Shown here piece after piece: positions 1-8,673 of a stretch of DNA of 64,000 nucleotides (position 1 is its first letter; each line of letters begins with the position of its first letter). The position numbers and the translations under genes are program-made. The stretch comes from Haladaptatus sp. DYF46 (GTDB taxonomy: Archaea; Halobacteriota; Halobacteria; Halobacteriales; Haladaptataceae), in contig NZ_JAJFAY010000001.1 of the NCBI RefSeq assembly GCF_021083305.1, positions 1,798,001 to 1,862,000 on the forward strand. The letters are read 5' to 3'. The notes beneath the pieces were generated by a model. That model had not been told where the DNA came from, did not search any database, and worked only from the letters and a program-made list of their open reading frames with translations.

Positions 1-1824
1 TATCTCGTCTGCCGCCGCCGATACGTACTCGCGGCGGCGAGCGGTGGCATCGCGCTCGCCTTTTTCGTCCTCACGGGCGACGCCGGGTCGTTGGTGACGC
101 TCGCGGGGATGCTCGGTGCGCTCGGTATCGTCGCCTTCGGGACGATGGCGCGGTACGGCGGAACCGTCGGTCAGATAGACGTGTTGGTCGTCGCGCTGGT
201 CGCGATGATACTCCTCTCGGCGACGATGAGCGTCGTCCCCGGCGGACGCGCGAGTCCGATACTGTCGAACACCGGCGGCGGGTCGGGCGGTGGCGGTGGC
301 CTCGTCAGCAACAGCGCACGGCTCTCGATTCAGGGGAGCATCGAACTGTCGCCGAAAGTGCAGTACACCGTTACCGCGAGCGACTCGGGATACTGGAAGG
401 TCGCGTCCTACGACCGCTACACCGGAAAGGGTTGGATTCAAACCAGCGGCAGCAGCGCCTACGAACGGCAGTCGCCGCCGCCGGGAAGCTCCTACGAGAT
501 TCGACAGACGTTCACGGTCAAAGCGACCCGAGCCGACGCGATGCCCGCCGCGTGGAAGCCGATTCGGGTCCTCGGGAATCAGCGGGGCAACACGCGAATC
601 AGTAGCAGCGGAAGCCTCTCACCGAAACGACCGCTGACGAAGAACCAGTCCTACAGCGTCGTCAGTCAGGTTCCGAGCAAAATCCCGAGCACGCTGCGGA
701 ACGCCGGAACCGACTACCCGAGCGACGTTCGACAGCGGTACACCCACGTTCCCGAAAGCACGTCAGAGCGGTTGAAAGGGCGGACGGCCGAAATCACGAA
801 CGACGCGGAAAACCCCTACGACGAGGCCGTCGCCATCGAAGAGTGGTTGGAAACGAACAAGGAGTACTCGCTCGACGTGGAGCGACCGAACGGAAACGTC
901 GCCGACTCGTTCGTCTTCGACATGGACGAGGGATACTGCGTCTACTACGCGACGTCGATGGTCGTCATGCTCCGCACGCAAGGGATTCCCGCACGGTTCG
1001 TCACCGGCTACACCTCCGGCCAGCGGACGAGCGAGGACACGTGGGTGGTTCGCGGCCTCAACTCGCACGCGTGGGTCGAAGTGTACTTCCCCGACACGGG
1101 ATGGGTCCGGTTCGACCCGACACCCACCGACGAGCGCGTCGATGCCGAGCAGTCGATAGTCGAAACCGCACGTACGACCGGAAAAACCGGAATCGACGCG
1201 GCGGGAAGCGAAAACGGAACGTGGACCACGACGCCCGCGACCACGACACCGACGACCACGACGCCCACGCCCACCACGTCCGAGGAGACGAACGACACCT
1301 CGAACGGGTCGACGAACGGGGCGTTCCCCGAACGCCGCAACGGGAACAATCCGGGTATCGGTACGAGCGGTCCCACGAGCACGACCACGACGACGAACGC
1401 GAGCGCCGGCAGTGGGGGGGTTCACATCGAACCGCCTTCGAAATCGCAGGTCCTCTACGCAGGTCTGTTGCTCCTCGGACTGTTGCTCATCGGGAGACGG
1501 ACGGGACTTGCCGAGCGCGCGTATCGAAGCATGTGGGTGCGCTGGCAACCGCGGGACGAACCGGACTCGGACGTCGAACGGGCGTTCGACAGGCTGGAGT
1601 ACCACCTGTCGCGCAAGCATCGAAAGCGCCGCCCGGGGGAGACGCCGCGCGAGTACATCAGTTCGCTCTCGCACGTCGGCGTGGACGAGCGGGCAAAACG
1701 TGTCGGGTCGTTGTACGAAAAGACCCGGTACGCGGGCGAAGTGACGCGCGATAACGCGGACGAGGCCGTGTCGCTCGTAAACGACATCGTCCGCGGGGCG
1801 GGTCGGGGCGGAACGAACGGCTAA
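1..1824 (+). CDS. Transglutaminase-like membrane protein (TgpA/DUF3488-DUF4129 type), 5' truncated by window edge
   Basis: The frame is open from base 1, so the start lies outside the window. Counting from the TTG codon at 91, there are two membrane segments (about 1-50), then an extracytoplasmic region with a papain-like transglutaminase core. The likely triad is Cys283 (EGYCVYYATS), His326 (NSHAWVEVYF) and Asp342 (FDPTP). A Thr/Pro-rich linker follows (about 385-400), then one more membrane helix (VLYAGLLLLGLLLIGRR) and a cytoplasmic DUF4129-like tail. Family members usually carry five or six N-terminal helices, so several must lie upstream. In other prokaryotes the gene accompanies a MoxR ATPase and a DUF58 protein. 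The substrate is unknown. Confidence 0.9.
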   Translation, partial: YLVCRRRYVLAAASGGIALAFFVLTGDAGSLVTLAGMLGALGIVAFGTMARYGGTVGQIDVLVVALVAMILLSATMSVVPGGRASPILSNTGGGSGGGGGLVSNSARLSIQGSIELSPKVQYTVTASDSGYWKVASYDRYTGKGWIQTSGSSAYERQSPPPGSSYEIRQTFTVKATRADAMPAAWKPIRVLGNQRGNTRISSSGSLSPKRPLTKNQSYSVVSQVPSKIPSTLRNAGTDYPSDVRQRYTHVPESTSERLKGRTAEITNDAENPYDEAVAIEEWLETNKEYSLDVERPNGNVADSFVFDMDEGYCVYYATSMVVMLRTQGIPARFVTGYTSGQRTSEDTWVVRGLNSHAWVEVYFPDTGWVRFDPTPTDERVDAEQSIVETARTTGKTGIDAAGSENGTWTTTPATTTPTTTTPTPTTSEETNDTSNGSTNGAFPERRNGNNPGIGTSGPTSTTTTTNASAGSGGVHIEPPSKSQVLYAGLLLLGLLLIGRRTGLAERAYRSMWVRWQPRDEPDSDVERAFDRLEYHLSRKHRKRRPGETPREYISSLSHVGVDERAKRVGSLYEKTRYAGEVTRDNADEAVSLVNDIVRGAGRGGTNG

Positions 1825-1857
1825 TCACCGTTCGATATGGCAACACACCCGACAATG

Positions 1858-1864
1858 TTTAATA
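1858..1864 (+). promoter_or_regulatory. TATA box for the SUI1 gene
   Basis: TTTAATA lies 26 nt before the ATG at 1890, the normal haloarchaeal TATA-to-start spacing. This implies a transcript with little or no leader. Confidence 0.6.
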
Positions 1865-1865
1865 G

Positions 1866-2183
<318 letters not shown>

Positions 2184-2283
2184 CGAAGCGCCTGTCGGTC
2201 GAATATAACTACACACCCATTCTTCAGCCGGCTTCCGAGTGGTGAGAGGAGTCACTCCCGCACCCGAAGACGAAGGTCCGACC

Positions 2284-2631
2284 TCAGAACGGCGCGTCGT
2301 GTTCGGCGTCGGCCGCCGATTCGAGTTCGTACTCCCAGTCGCTCAGGCCGCCGGCCATGCTCTCGACGGACGTGTCAGTCGGGACGCCCTCGTATGACCC
2401 GATGAGTCGGGCGGCCTGTACGCTCGATTTGCCGAGGGGACAGACGGTGACGACGCGGTCGGCACCGTCCAACTCGGAAATCCGGTCGGGGAGCGTGTGG
2501 AACGGGATGTTCTCGCTTCCGGGAATGTGCCCGCTCTCGAACTGTGGTTCCGGTCGGATATCGACGATTCGAACGTCCTCGTCGGACTCGACCAGTTCGT
2601 GTACGTCGTCCGTGGAAATTTCCGCATCCAT
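2284..2631 (-). CDS. Single-domain rhodanese (sulfurtransferase-like)
   Basis: A 115-residue single rhodanese domain. The active-site loop is CPLGKSS with Cys64. The conserved VDIRPEPQFESGHIPGSENIPF strand-helix segment (about 23-44) matches the family. The likely role is transfer of sulfane sulfur through a cysteine persulfide, but the acceptor is unknown. It is cytoplasmic, with no signal peptide. The next minus-strand gene upstream is a NUDIX hydrolase 48 nt away, so co-transcription with the NUDIX pair is possible. Confidence 0.9.
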   Translation of the reverse strand: MDAEISTDDVHELVESDEDVRIVDIRPEPQFESGHIPGSENIPFHTLPDRISELDGADRVVTVCPLGKSSVQAARLIGSYEGVPTDTSVESMAGGLSDWEYELESAADAEHDAPF

Positions 2632-2679
2632 CGGCCGAGGCTATGGGTGCCGGAAGAATAAGCCACCCGGTTGGGAACC

Positions 2680-3198
2680 CTACAGCAACCCTTCCTCGCG
2701 TGCGAGAAGAAGCGGTGGAAGTCCCCATCCGCACGTCGGCCCGGAACAAACTTCGTCGATGGCGTCAGAGACGGGAACCGTCCGAACGTCGATGAACTCG
2801 TCCGATTCGAGGTGTTGGTCGCCCGGCGAGAGGCCGGACGCGAAGACGACCGCCCGCTGTTTTCGCATGCCCGCCGACGGATAGTACGTTTCGAGGAGTT
2901 CGACGTTCGTCGCCCGATAGCCGGTCTCCTCGTACAGTTCGCGTTTCGCGGCGCTCTCGTAGGATTCGCCGGGGTCCATTCGACCCGCCGGACAGGAGAG
3001 CACTCGCTCGCCGAGTCGCGGGCGGTACTCCTCGATGAGGACGAGTTCGTCGCCCGTTCGGGCCACGATTGCGACGGCGTCCGGCGGGTCGAACCATCCC
3101 CGTCGAACCCGCTTCCCGTCCGGGCGTTCGAGGGTGTCGTAACCGACCGCGTGCCCGAGGAGCGACAGGCCGCGTCGCGCACGGAGTTTCCAGTTCAT
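2680..3198 (-). CDS. NUDIX hydrolase (ADP-ribose pyrophosphatase-like), downstream copy
   Basis: A 172-residue protein with a complete Nudix box at residues 72-94 (Gly72, Glu78, then RELYEETGY). The YYPSAGM segment after the box resembles the proline-containing loop of ADP-ribose pyrophosphatases. The frame stays open further upstream. I chose ATG 3198 because it overlaps the stop of the preceding NUDIX gene by 4 nt (ATGA), the usual coupling arrangement, and because homology begins there. It is a paralogue of its neighbour. The substrate (ADP-ribose or another nucleoside diphosphate sugar) is inferred from the family. Confidence 0.9.
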   Translation of the reverse strand: MNWKLRARRGLSLLGHAVGYDTLERPDGKRVRRGWFDPPDAVAIVARTGDELVLIEEYRPRLGERVLSCPAGRMDPGESYESAAKRELYEETGYRATNVELLETYYPSAGMRKQRAVVFASGLSPGDQHLESDEFIDVRTVPVSDAIDEVCSGPTCGWGLPPLLLAREEGLL

Positions 3199-3746
3199 GG
3201 GTCGAGCAGGTTCTCCGCCTCCGCGAGGAGGAGCGCTTCTATCGTCGCATCGTTGGCCGGGTCCTCGCGGGCGGCGACGAGGGCGTCCTCGACCGGAATC
3301 GTCCGCACCGAGAGGAACTCGTTGTCGTCCAATTCCCGTTCGACGGGGGTCAGCCCCTCCGCGAAGACGATGCCGCGTTCGTGCCGAAGGACACCGGTCG
3401 CGACCCAGAACGTTTCGAGCAGCGAGAGACCGTCCGCCTCGAATCCGGTTTCCTCGCGGAGTTCGCGGGCGGCGGCGGTCGTGTAGGATTCGCCGTCCTC
3501 GGCGATACCGGCGGGACACTCCAAGCAGGCCTTTCGAATCGCGGGTCGGTACTGTTCGACGAAGACGACCCGTCCGTCCTCAACGGCGAGGATGACGACA
3601 GCGGGCGGGAGGTCCGCCCAGTAGTATTTCTTCGTCGTCCCGTCGGGTTGTTCCACGAGGTCGTAGCCGCCGGTGTACCAGCCGGTTTCGTACTCGGCTT
3701 CGGATTCGAGCACCGGCCAGTCGTGGTCGCGCCAGTCGTCGGTCAT
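3195..3746 (-). CDS. NUDIX hydrolase (ADP-ribose pyrophosphatase-like), upstream copy
   Basis: A 183-residue protein with a Nudix box at residues 80-102 (Gly80, Glu86, then RELREETGF). The preceding ECPAG and VEQYRPAIRKACLE segments are typical of ADP-ribose pyrophosphatases. The N-terminal part (residues 1-45) looks like the dimerisation strand region of that family. It is translationally coupled to the second NUDIX gene by a 4-nt overlap. The two copies differ in C-terminal sequence, which suggests different substrates rather than a recent duplication. Confidence 0.92.
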   Translation of the reverse strand: MTDDWRDHDWPVLESEAEYETGWYTGGYDLVEQPDGTTKKYYWADLPPAVVILAVEDGRVVFVEQYRPAIRKACLECPAGIAEDGESYTTAAARELREETGFEADGLSLLETFWVATGVLRHERGIVFAEGLTPVERELDDNEFLSVRTIPVEDALVAAREDPANDATIEALLLAEAENLLDP

Positions 3747-3852
3747 CGTCGCAACAGATGTGGCGTGTGGGTAAAATCGAACTGGTGGGGGAAAGCGAAT
3801 GGAAGGTGGAGAAAGAAGGGAGGACGAGGGGGAAGCGGGAAAGGGTAGTGAA

Positions 3853-4599
3853 TCAGTCGTCGTGGTGGGCGGAGTTGTCCTGCGGGTCGTAGCCCAGCAC
3901 CTCGCGTGCCCGTTCGATGGAGTAGTATTTGCGGTCGTTGTCCGAGATGCCGTAGACGATTTCGTAGCCGTAATCGGCGGTCAGACAGCAGTCGAACAGG
4001 TGAGAACAGTCGCGGTAGGAGAGCCACATGGCCTGTCCGCGCTCGTAATCTATCGGCGGGTGGCCCTCGGTCAGGTTGCCGATTCGGACGCAGGCGACGC
4101 TGATGCCGAACTCGTCGTGGTAGTATCGGCCGAGCGTTTCGCCCGCCGCCTTGCTGACGCCGTACAGGTTGCTCGGACGGGGGAGTTCGGTTCCGTTGAG
4201 TCGGAACTCGTCGTGGGTCCGGTAGAGGTCCGGTTTCCGCTCGTCGGTTTCGTACGCGCCGACGGCGTGGTTCGACGAGGCGAAGACGAACTTCTCGACG
4301 CCCGCATCGACCGCCGCCTGTAGGATAGTGTGGGTACCGTCGATGTTGTTTCCGAGCACGCTGTTCCACGGCGCTTCCGGGCGAGGGTCCCCGGCGAGGT
4401 GGATTATCGCACCGACGCCGTCCACCGCCTCGTACACGGCGTCGTAGTCGGTGATGTCCGCGACGAAGAATTCGTGAGACGGTTCCGCCGCTGGTGGTTC
4501 TCGGTCGAGCAATCGCCACTCGTACTTCGATTCGAGGTCGCCGAGAATCGCCGACCCGACGCGGCCCTCGGAACCCGTGAGCAGAACGGGATCGTCCAT
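3853..4599 (-). CDS. azf: NAD-dependent glucose-6-phosphate dehydrogenase (archaeal zwischenferment)
   Basis: A 248-residue extended SDR. It has the dinucleotide-binding TGSEGRVG motif (8-15) and the catalytic YGVSK (Tyr146, Lys150). Segments such as HLAGDPRPEAPW, SSNHAVGAYET, RGQAMWLSYRDCSHLF and YGISDNDRKYYSIERA closely match the haloarchaeal Azf enzyme characterised in Haloferax, from my memory of that sequence. Azf oxidises glucose 6-phosphate with NAD+ as the first step of the oxidative pentose phosphate pathway. Uronate dehydrogenase is the nearest alternative family. The C-terminus is slightly shorter than the 262 residues I recall for Haloferax. Confidence 0.9.
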   Translation of the reverse strand: MDDPVLLTGSEGRVGSAILGDLESKYEWRLLDREPPAAEPSHEFFVADITDYDAVYEAVDGVGAIIHLAGDPRPEAPWNSVLGNNIDGTHTILQAAVDAGVEKFVFASSNHAVGAYETDERKPDLYRTHDEFRLNGTELPRPSNLYGVSKAAGETLGRYYHDEFGISVACVRIGNLTEGHPPIDYERGQAMWLSYRDCSHLFDCCLTADYGYEIVYGISDNDRKYYSIERAREVLGYDPQDNSAHHDD

Positions 4600-4660
4600 T
4601 CAATCGGCTAGAGGCACAACCCCGATAAGTACCATACGGTTTTCGGGTGGGATGGCGGAC

Positions 4661-4879
4661 TTAGGCGGTGACGCGGCGGAGAACCTTGTCACGGGCGAGC
4701 ATGACGCCCGCGATGAGCGCGACGGTTCCCATCCAGACGAACCACAGCGCCATCATGTTATCGCCGGAGAGTGCGTTCTGGATCCCCTGATATTCCGTCA
4801 GTGCGCCGAGAACCGTCAACAGTCCCGACCCGGCGACGTACAGCGCGAACACGCCGAGTTCGAGGAGCGATTCGTACAT
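4661..4879 (-). CDS. Small two-helix membrane protein, unknown function
   Basis: A 72-residue protein with two predicted membrane helices (about 8-27 and 43-62) and a basic C-terminus (ARDKVLRRVTA), suggesting a cytoplasmic tail. I recognise no domain. It lies alone between azf and aIF2-beta on the same strand. Codon use looks like that of its neighbours, and the hydrophobic pattern is coherent, which supports it as a real gene. Confidence 0.7.
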   Translation of the reverse strand: MYESLLELGVFALYVAGSGLLTVLGALTEYQGIQNALSGDNMMALWFVWMGTVALIAGVMLARDKVLRRVTA

Positions 4880-4928
4880 ACCCGTTCATCCGAACGTGGT
4901 CCAAAAGAAGCTTTCGTTGGGAGTCCGC

Positions 4929-5537
4929 TCAGGCGAGACGCGAGAACGCGAGGTTGCCGCGGACGCTCTCGACGTAAATCTGGACCTCGTCGCCCTTCTG
5001 TGCGCCGGGGACGAAAATCGTGTACTCGCCGCGTTCGGCGACCCCGTCGCCTTTGCGTCCGGTGCCGGTGATTTTGACTTCGTAGGTCCGACCCTCTTCG
5101 ACGGCGTCGCGCTGTTGCGTTCGGTTCGTCGTGGTTCGTTTCGTGACCGGGCGGAACGCACCGCAGGCGTCACAGCGGAGCATGAGGTTGCGGTTCTCGC
5201 GCACGAGTCGCGTGTCCGGCAGGCCGCACTCCGAACAGATGACGAACTCCTCCACGTACTCGTCCAGCGCGGTGTTGAAGTCGGACTCCGCGAACGACCC
5301 GCTGTATCGCGCTTGGCCGTCCTCGTACTTCCCGCTGGTACCGAGTTCGCGCTGGAGCGCGCTGTGAACGTGCTCGCCGTCCCGCGAAAGGGCGTCGGCG
5401 ATGTCGTCTAGGTTGGTCAGTCGTGTGAACGACCCGTCCTTCTGTGCGGCCGGGTCGGGGTAGCTGAACCGCTCGTCGCTCGTTTCGAGCTCCGGAACGG
5501 CGTCCATGCCTCTGTCGAGGGCTGAATTGTAATCCAT
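4929..5537 (-). CDS. Translation initiation factor aIF2 subunit beta with TRAM domain
   Basis: A 202-residue protein. Residues 1-95 are the aIF2-beta/eIF5 N-terminal region. A zinc ribbon uses Cys101, Cys104, Cys122 and Cys125 (CSECGLPDTR and LRCDACGAF). Residues 147-202 form a TRAM-type OB fold (YEVKITGTGRKGDGVAERG...VPGAQKGDEV). Fusion to a TRAM domain is a haloarchaeal feature of this factor. It is part of the heterotrimeric aIF2 that delivers initiator tRNA. The frame runs further upstream, but ATG 5537 is chosen because homology starts at MDYNSALDRGMDAVPE. Confidence 0.93.
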   Translation of the reverse strand: MDYNSALDRGMDAVPELETSDERFSYPDPAAQKDGSFTRLTNLDDIADALSRDGEHVHSALQRELGTSGKYEDGQARYSGSFAESDFNTALDEYVEEFVICSECGLPDTRLVRENRNLMLRCDACGAFRPVTKRTTTNRTQQRDAVEEGRTYEVKITGTGRKGDGVAERGEYTIFVPGAQKGDEVQIYVESVRGNLAFSRLA

Positions 5538-5622
5538 ATTCTTCGTTGAGAGGTGAAGACGTAAAGGTTCTCCGTGTTGCATGTCATCACGAACTTTAAC
5601 CCTCCGATACCTCGGTTCGGCC

Positions 5623-5964
5623 ATGGAACCAACGACCCGAGACGCCGCCTGTTTCGAAGCCGGAATCAAGTTCGGCGCGCTGTATCACCAGTTCGCGGGG
5701 ACGCCCGTCAGCCCCGAGAGCGCTGACAGCCTCGAACGAGCGATCGAGGAGAGCATCGAGAACCAACCGTTCTGCGAATCGGTCGAAGTCGACATTCTGA
5801 CCGAAAAACTCGCGGACGAAATCGACCATGGGTACACCGAGTTGACTGGTCGATACCTCGAAGTCGAAATCGTCATCGACCATGAGGGAACCGAAGTCGT
5901 CACGCGAATGGAGATGGAGGACGGCTACCCGCTGATGAAAATCGAGTCGGTTCGGGAAGAGTGA
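5623..5964 (+). CDS. mptD: Archaeal-type dihydroneopterin aldolase MptD
   Basis: A 113-residue protein of the archaeal dihydroneopterin aldolase family (formerly DUF372). Recognisable segments are CFEAGIKFGALYHQFAGTPV near the N-terminus, the central LADEIDHGYTELTGRYLEV, and the C-terminal GYPLMKIESVREE. In methanogens this enzyme makes 6-hydroxymethyl-7,8-dihydropterin for pterin cofactors. ATG 5581 would add 14 residues that do not look like the family, so ATG 5623 is preferred. It is divergent from aIF2-beta. Confidence 0.88.
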   Translation: MEPTTRDAACFEAGIKFGALYHQFAGTPVSPESADSLERAIEESIENQPFCESVEVDILTEKLADEIDHGYTELTGRYLEVEIVIDHEGTEVVTRMEMEDGYPLMKIESVREE

Positions 5965-5991
5965 GCAAAAATCAACCACCAGTTCGGCGAG

Positions 5992-6642
5992 TCACTCGGG
6001 TACGTCGTCCAGCGCGAACGAACCGCGGTCGATGTCTCCCGATCGCTCGTATCGAAGCATTTGCACCCCTGTACTCGATGTTTCCACCGTCCGTAGATCG
6101 AGAGCCGCAGGGATCGTTCCGTCCCCGAACAGTCGTTTTCCGTCCCCCGCGACCACCGGGAATATCCAGAGCCAGAACTCGTCGATGAGTCGGTGCGCGA
6201 GCAGTGACTGAATCAAGTTCTGACTCCCCTGTACCACGATCGTGTCCCCTCGGTCGTTCTTGAGTTCAGCGACGGCCTCCGCGATGTCTCCGGTGAGGAG
6301 CGACGAGTTGTTCCATTCTACGCCGTCGAGCGTGCGGGAGGCGACGTACTTGGGCATATTGTTCAGTTTTTCCGCCGTGGGGTCGTCGTTGACGTTGGGC
6401 CAGTGCGCGGAGAAAATCTCGTACGTCTTCCGCCCGAGTAACAGCGCGTCGGTTTCGGCCATCTGGTCGTCCATGATTTGACCCATCTGCTCGTCCCAGT
6501 AGTTGACCGACCACCCACCCTGTTCGAACCCACCGTCACGGTCTTCGTCGGGGGCGCCCGGTGCTTGCATCACGCCATCGAGAGTCACGAACGTCCCCAC
6601 GACGAGTTTTCCAGTTGCTTCGTCCGCGTTTGTCTCGCTCAT
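5992..6642 (-). CDS. Dihydrofolate reductase/RibD C-terminal family protein
   Basis: A 216-residue single-domain RibD-C/DHFR-fold protein. It has KLVVGTFVTLDGVMQAPG at the N-terminus, DALLLGRKTYEIF in the middle and the IVVQGSQNLIQSLLAHRLIDE pyridine-nucleotide-binding region. The family includes riboflavin-type reductases and many stand-alone proteins of unknown substrate. The haloarchaeal copies sit outside rib operons, so a folate or flavin role cannot be assigned. The upstream extension to 6792 lacks homology, so ATG 6642 is chosen. Confidence 0.88.
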   Translation of the reverse strand: MSETNADEATGKLVVGTFVTLDGVMQAPGAPDEDRDGGFEQGGWSVNYWDEQMGQIMDDQMAETDALLLGRKTYEIFSAHWPNVNDDPTAEKLNNMPKYVASRTLDGVEWNNSSLLTGDIAEAVAELKNDRGDTIVVQGSQNLIQSLLAHRLIDEFWLWIFPVVAGDGKRLFGDGTIPAALDLRTVETSSTGVQMLRYERSGDIDRGSFALDDVPE

Positions 6643-7041
6643 CAGTAATTCGAATCGCTGAATTCGGTAAAGACCGTTCCGGCCCGGTTTACGGACGTTC
6701 GTGGAAGTGGCCCCCCGTATTCGAACCGACTCTACCGAAGACCTCCCGCCTTCGGAGCCGCGAAAATCGCCGAACGAGTGTTGCGACACCACGAGCGACG
6801 AGTGAAACGAGGAGCGATAGGCCGCCCGACTTTCCGCCGAGAACTAGCAACACTGCCGCGAGCGAAGCGCCTCGCGGAGCGAGCGGGCCGAGGAACCCCC
6901 GACGGAGCAGGGACGGCGAGGATTCGCCGTCCGCTGCGACGGAAGCGGGGTTACGCGGGCTTTTGGTCCGGATTTTTATCGAGGGTCGCAAAGCGACCCT
7001 CGCAATAAAAAGGTGGAGTTTCACTTCCGGTTTCGGGTTAT
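6643..7041. other. Gene-free stretch with several hairpins
   Basis: About 400 nt without a supportable gene, between a minus-strand RibD-like gene and the plus-strand gene at 7074. It contains a 9-bp stem with a 4-nt loop (6911-6919 with 6924-6932), a GCGAGCGAAGCG-type purine/pyrimidine tract near 6848-6890, and a strong hairpin at 6981-7001. The minus strand stays open with a hydrophobic but unconvincing translation (6689-6860). It may be a gene remnant or an intergenic repeat. Confidence 0.5.
6973..7011. terminator. Bidirectional terminator-like hairpin
   Basis: The stem GAGGGTCGC (6981-6989) pairs perfectly with GCGACCCTC (6993-7001) across a 3-nt AAA loop. It is flanked by TTTTTAT upstream and AATAAAAA downstream, so either strand gives a GC stem followed by a T run. 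Its position just upstream of the 7074 promoter could insulate that gene. Confidence 0.5.
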
Positions 7042-7049
7042 CTTTTAAA
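7042..7049 (+). promoter_or_regulatory. TATA box for the gene at 7074
   Basis: CTTTTAAAT lies about 25-30 nt upstream of ATG 7074, predicting a leaderless or near-leaderless transcript. It also supports ATG 7074 over the long upstream-open frame. Confidence 0.6.
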
Positions 7050-7073
7050 TGCAATCCCGTCCAATCAACCGAC

Positions 7074-7535
7074 ATGAGCCAAGCTTCCTTCGATGATGAA
7101 CTGTTCGGCGAAGCGGCGAACGAGATGCGGGAGGACGTGGAGGAACACCTCTCCGCGGCCCGCGAAGAACTGCCCGCCGTCGAAGCCGTGTGGGAGACGG
7201 ACGCCGAGAACACGCTCGGGGCGCTCAACGCACTCCGGTCGGCGCTGGACGTGGGCGACGCGGAAGACCACCTCCACGACGCGAAGAAGTGGTACGCGAT
7301 GGGGCAGCGAGCCGAAGCGTTCGAGGACGCGGACGACCTGGAAGAGGAGATAGAGACCATCGACGCGGCCATCTCGGATATCGAGGACGCCCGCGAGCAG
7401 GTCGGCGAGTTGGCGAGTACGATTCCGAGCCTGAAGGGGTCGCTGGAGGAGTTGGAAGCAGAGGACGAAGAGGACGCGGACGAAGACGAGGCGGAAGCGG
7501 CGGACGAGGAAGAAGAAGAGGAAGACGAAGAGTAA
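7074..7535 (+). CDS. Haloarchaeal DUF5790-type acidic coiled-coil protein
   Basis: A 153-residue, very acidic protein. The N-terminal FDDELFGEAANEMREDVEEH segment and the central HLHDAKKWYAMGQRAEAFED segment match a haloarchaea-only family I know as DUF5790 (name from memory). Residues 88-130 form a likely coiled coil. The last 25 residues are almost all Asp/Glu. No enzymatic motif is visible. The start is set by the TATA box at 7042 and by family similarity. It is convergent with the creatininase-family gene, leaving only 4 nt between stops. Confidence 0.85.
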   Translation: MSQASFDDELFGEAANEMREDVEEHLSAAREELPAVEAVWETDAENTLGALNALRSALDVGDAEDHLHDAKKWYAMGQRAEAFEDADDLEEEIETIDAAISDIEDAREQVGELASTIPSLKGSLEELEAEDEEDADEDEAEAADEEEEEEDEE

Positions 7536-7539
7536 GCGC

Positions 7540-8277
7540 CTACTCGTGGTCGGGGCGAGCGATGTCCCGCGATTCGACCGCCGCGAGCAGTTTCACCAGC
7601 GATCGCGTCGCCAGTTCGAGCAGTTCCTCCCCGCGCTCCTCGTCGCCGTCCGTCGGGTCGCCGACGACGCCGTTTTCCGTGAACTCCGCGCTGTCGTAGG
7701 CGAGGTTGGTGTGAGATACCCATTCGCCCCAGCCATCGCTCGCGCCCTCACGGGCGTCCTCTGTTCTGTCTTCGTGGACGAGTTCGGGGTTGGTGTGGCG
7801 GAGGAACGCAGTTTCGAGCGGTCCGGCGTGGCCCATGTCGCTCCCGTGGTCGCCGACCGCTTCGAACCACGTGAACGGGACGGCGTAGGCCTCGTCGTGG
7901 CGGGTGATGGTCCCCGCGACTTCCCGAAGCGCGGCCACGTTGCCGCCGTGGCCGTTGACGATGACGACCCGGTCCCATCCGTGATGGGCGAGGCTGGCGA
8001 CCGTCTCGCGGACGTACCGGCGAAAGGTGTCCTCCGACACCCACAGCGTACCCGTGAACTGACGGTGCTCCTCGCTCACGCCGACGGCAATCGGCGGGGC
8101 GACGACCACCTCGCCGTCGTAGGCCGCCGCGCCCGCGTCCGCGACCGCGTCGGCGTTCAGCCAGTCGGTTCCGAGCGGTGCGTGCGGGCCGTGTTGTTCC
8201 GTGCTTCCGACGGGGAGGAGCGCGAGGTCCGTCTCCACGTCGTCGGCGTCGGTCCACGTCGCGTCGGAGAGGTGCAT
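7540..8277 (-). CDS. Creatininase-family amidohydrolase, possible ArfB-type FAPy deformylase
   Basis: A 245-residue creatininase-family protein. Metal-ligand motifs are Glu27, His29 and Asp38 (GSTEQHGPHAPLGTDW) and His110 (VNGHGGN). The archaeal member ArfB removes formate from the GTP-derived pyrimidine in riboflavin and F420 synthesis, and haloarchaeal homologues are often annotated that way. Sequence alone does not separate ArfB from other creatininase-type amidases. The start ATG 8277 is chosen over upstream candidates because homology begins at MHLSDATWTDADDV. Divergent from the DUF5789 gene. Confidence 0.85.
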   Translation of the reverse strand: MHLSDATWTDADDVETDLALLPVGSTEQHGPHAPLGTDWLNADAVADAGAAAYDGEVVVAPPIAVGVSEEHRQFTGTLWVSEDTFRRYVRETVASLAHHGWDRVVIVNGHGGNVAALREVAGTITRHDEAYAVPFTWFEAVGDHGSDMGHAGPLETAFLRHTNPELVHEDRTEDAREGASDGWGEWVSHTNLAYDSAEFTENGVVGDPTDGDEERGEELLELATRSLVKLLAAVESRDIARPDHE

Positions 8278-8358
8278 ATCGATTTCGTGGGCGGGAAGCC
8301 CCTTGTAATCGCCGGGTCGGCCGGAAGGACTTACTGACTCACCGCTGTCGTCGTTCCC

Positions 8359-8673
8359 ATGTCCGACCGTGAACGAGAAATGGGTGTGGAACTCGGTGAA
8401 CTGAGCGAGAAACTGGACGACCACGACTATCCCGCGGACGTGGACGAACTCGTCTCGGAGTACGGCGAGTACGAAATCGGCTATCCGAACGGCTCCGAAA
8501 CCTTCGAAGAGGTCATCGGACCGCTCAACGAGACGTACGAGTCACCGGACGACGTACGACAGTCGATACTCAACATGGCGGATAGCGATGCGGTCGGTCG
8601 CCAACGGTACACGGATCGCGGGGCGGGGGGCGTGGAAACCTCCGAGGAAGACCCGGATCAGGAGTCGTTCTGA
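8359..8673 (+). CDS. DUF5789 family protein (haloarchaeal)
   Basis: A 104-residue acidic protein. The arrangement LxDxDYPADVDELVxxYG, then ELPNG-like YPNGSET, YESPDDVRQSILNMADSDAVGR and YTDR matches a family I know as DUF5789. It has no catalytic motif. The fold is probably a small helical domain related to DUF2795 proteins, which is an inference from length and pattern. It is transcribed divergently from the creatininase-family gene across an 81-nt gap. Confidence 0.85.
   Translation: MSDREREMGVELGELSEKLDDHDYPADVDELVSEYGEYEIGYPNGSETFEEVIGPLNETYESPDDVRQSILNMADSDAVGRQRYTDRGAGGVETSEEDPDQESF

Noticed and set aside
6689..6860. Minus-strand open frame with a hydrophobic stretch (AAVLLVLGGKSGGLSLLVSL)
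   Set aside because: No start codon with a promoter, weak third-position GC bias, and the upstream part runs through hairpin and repeat-like sequence. It may be a remnant but cannot be supported as a gene.
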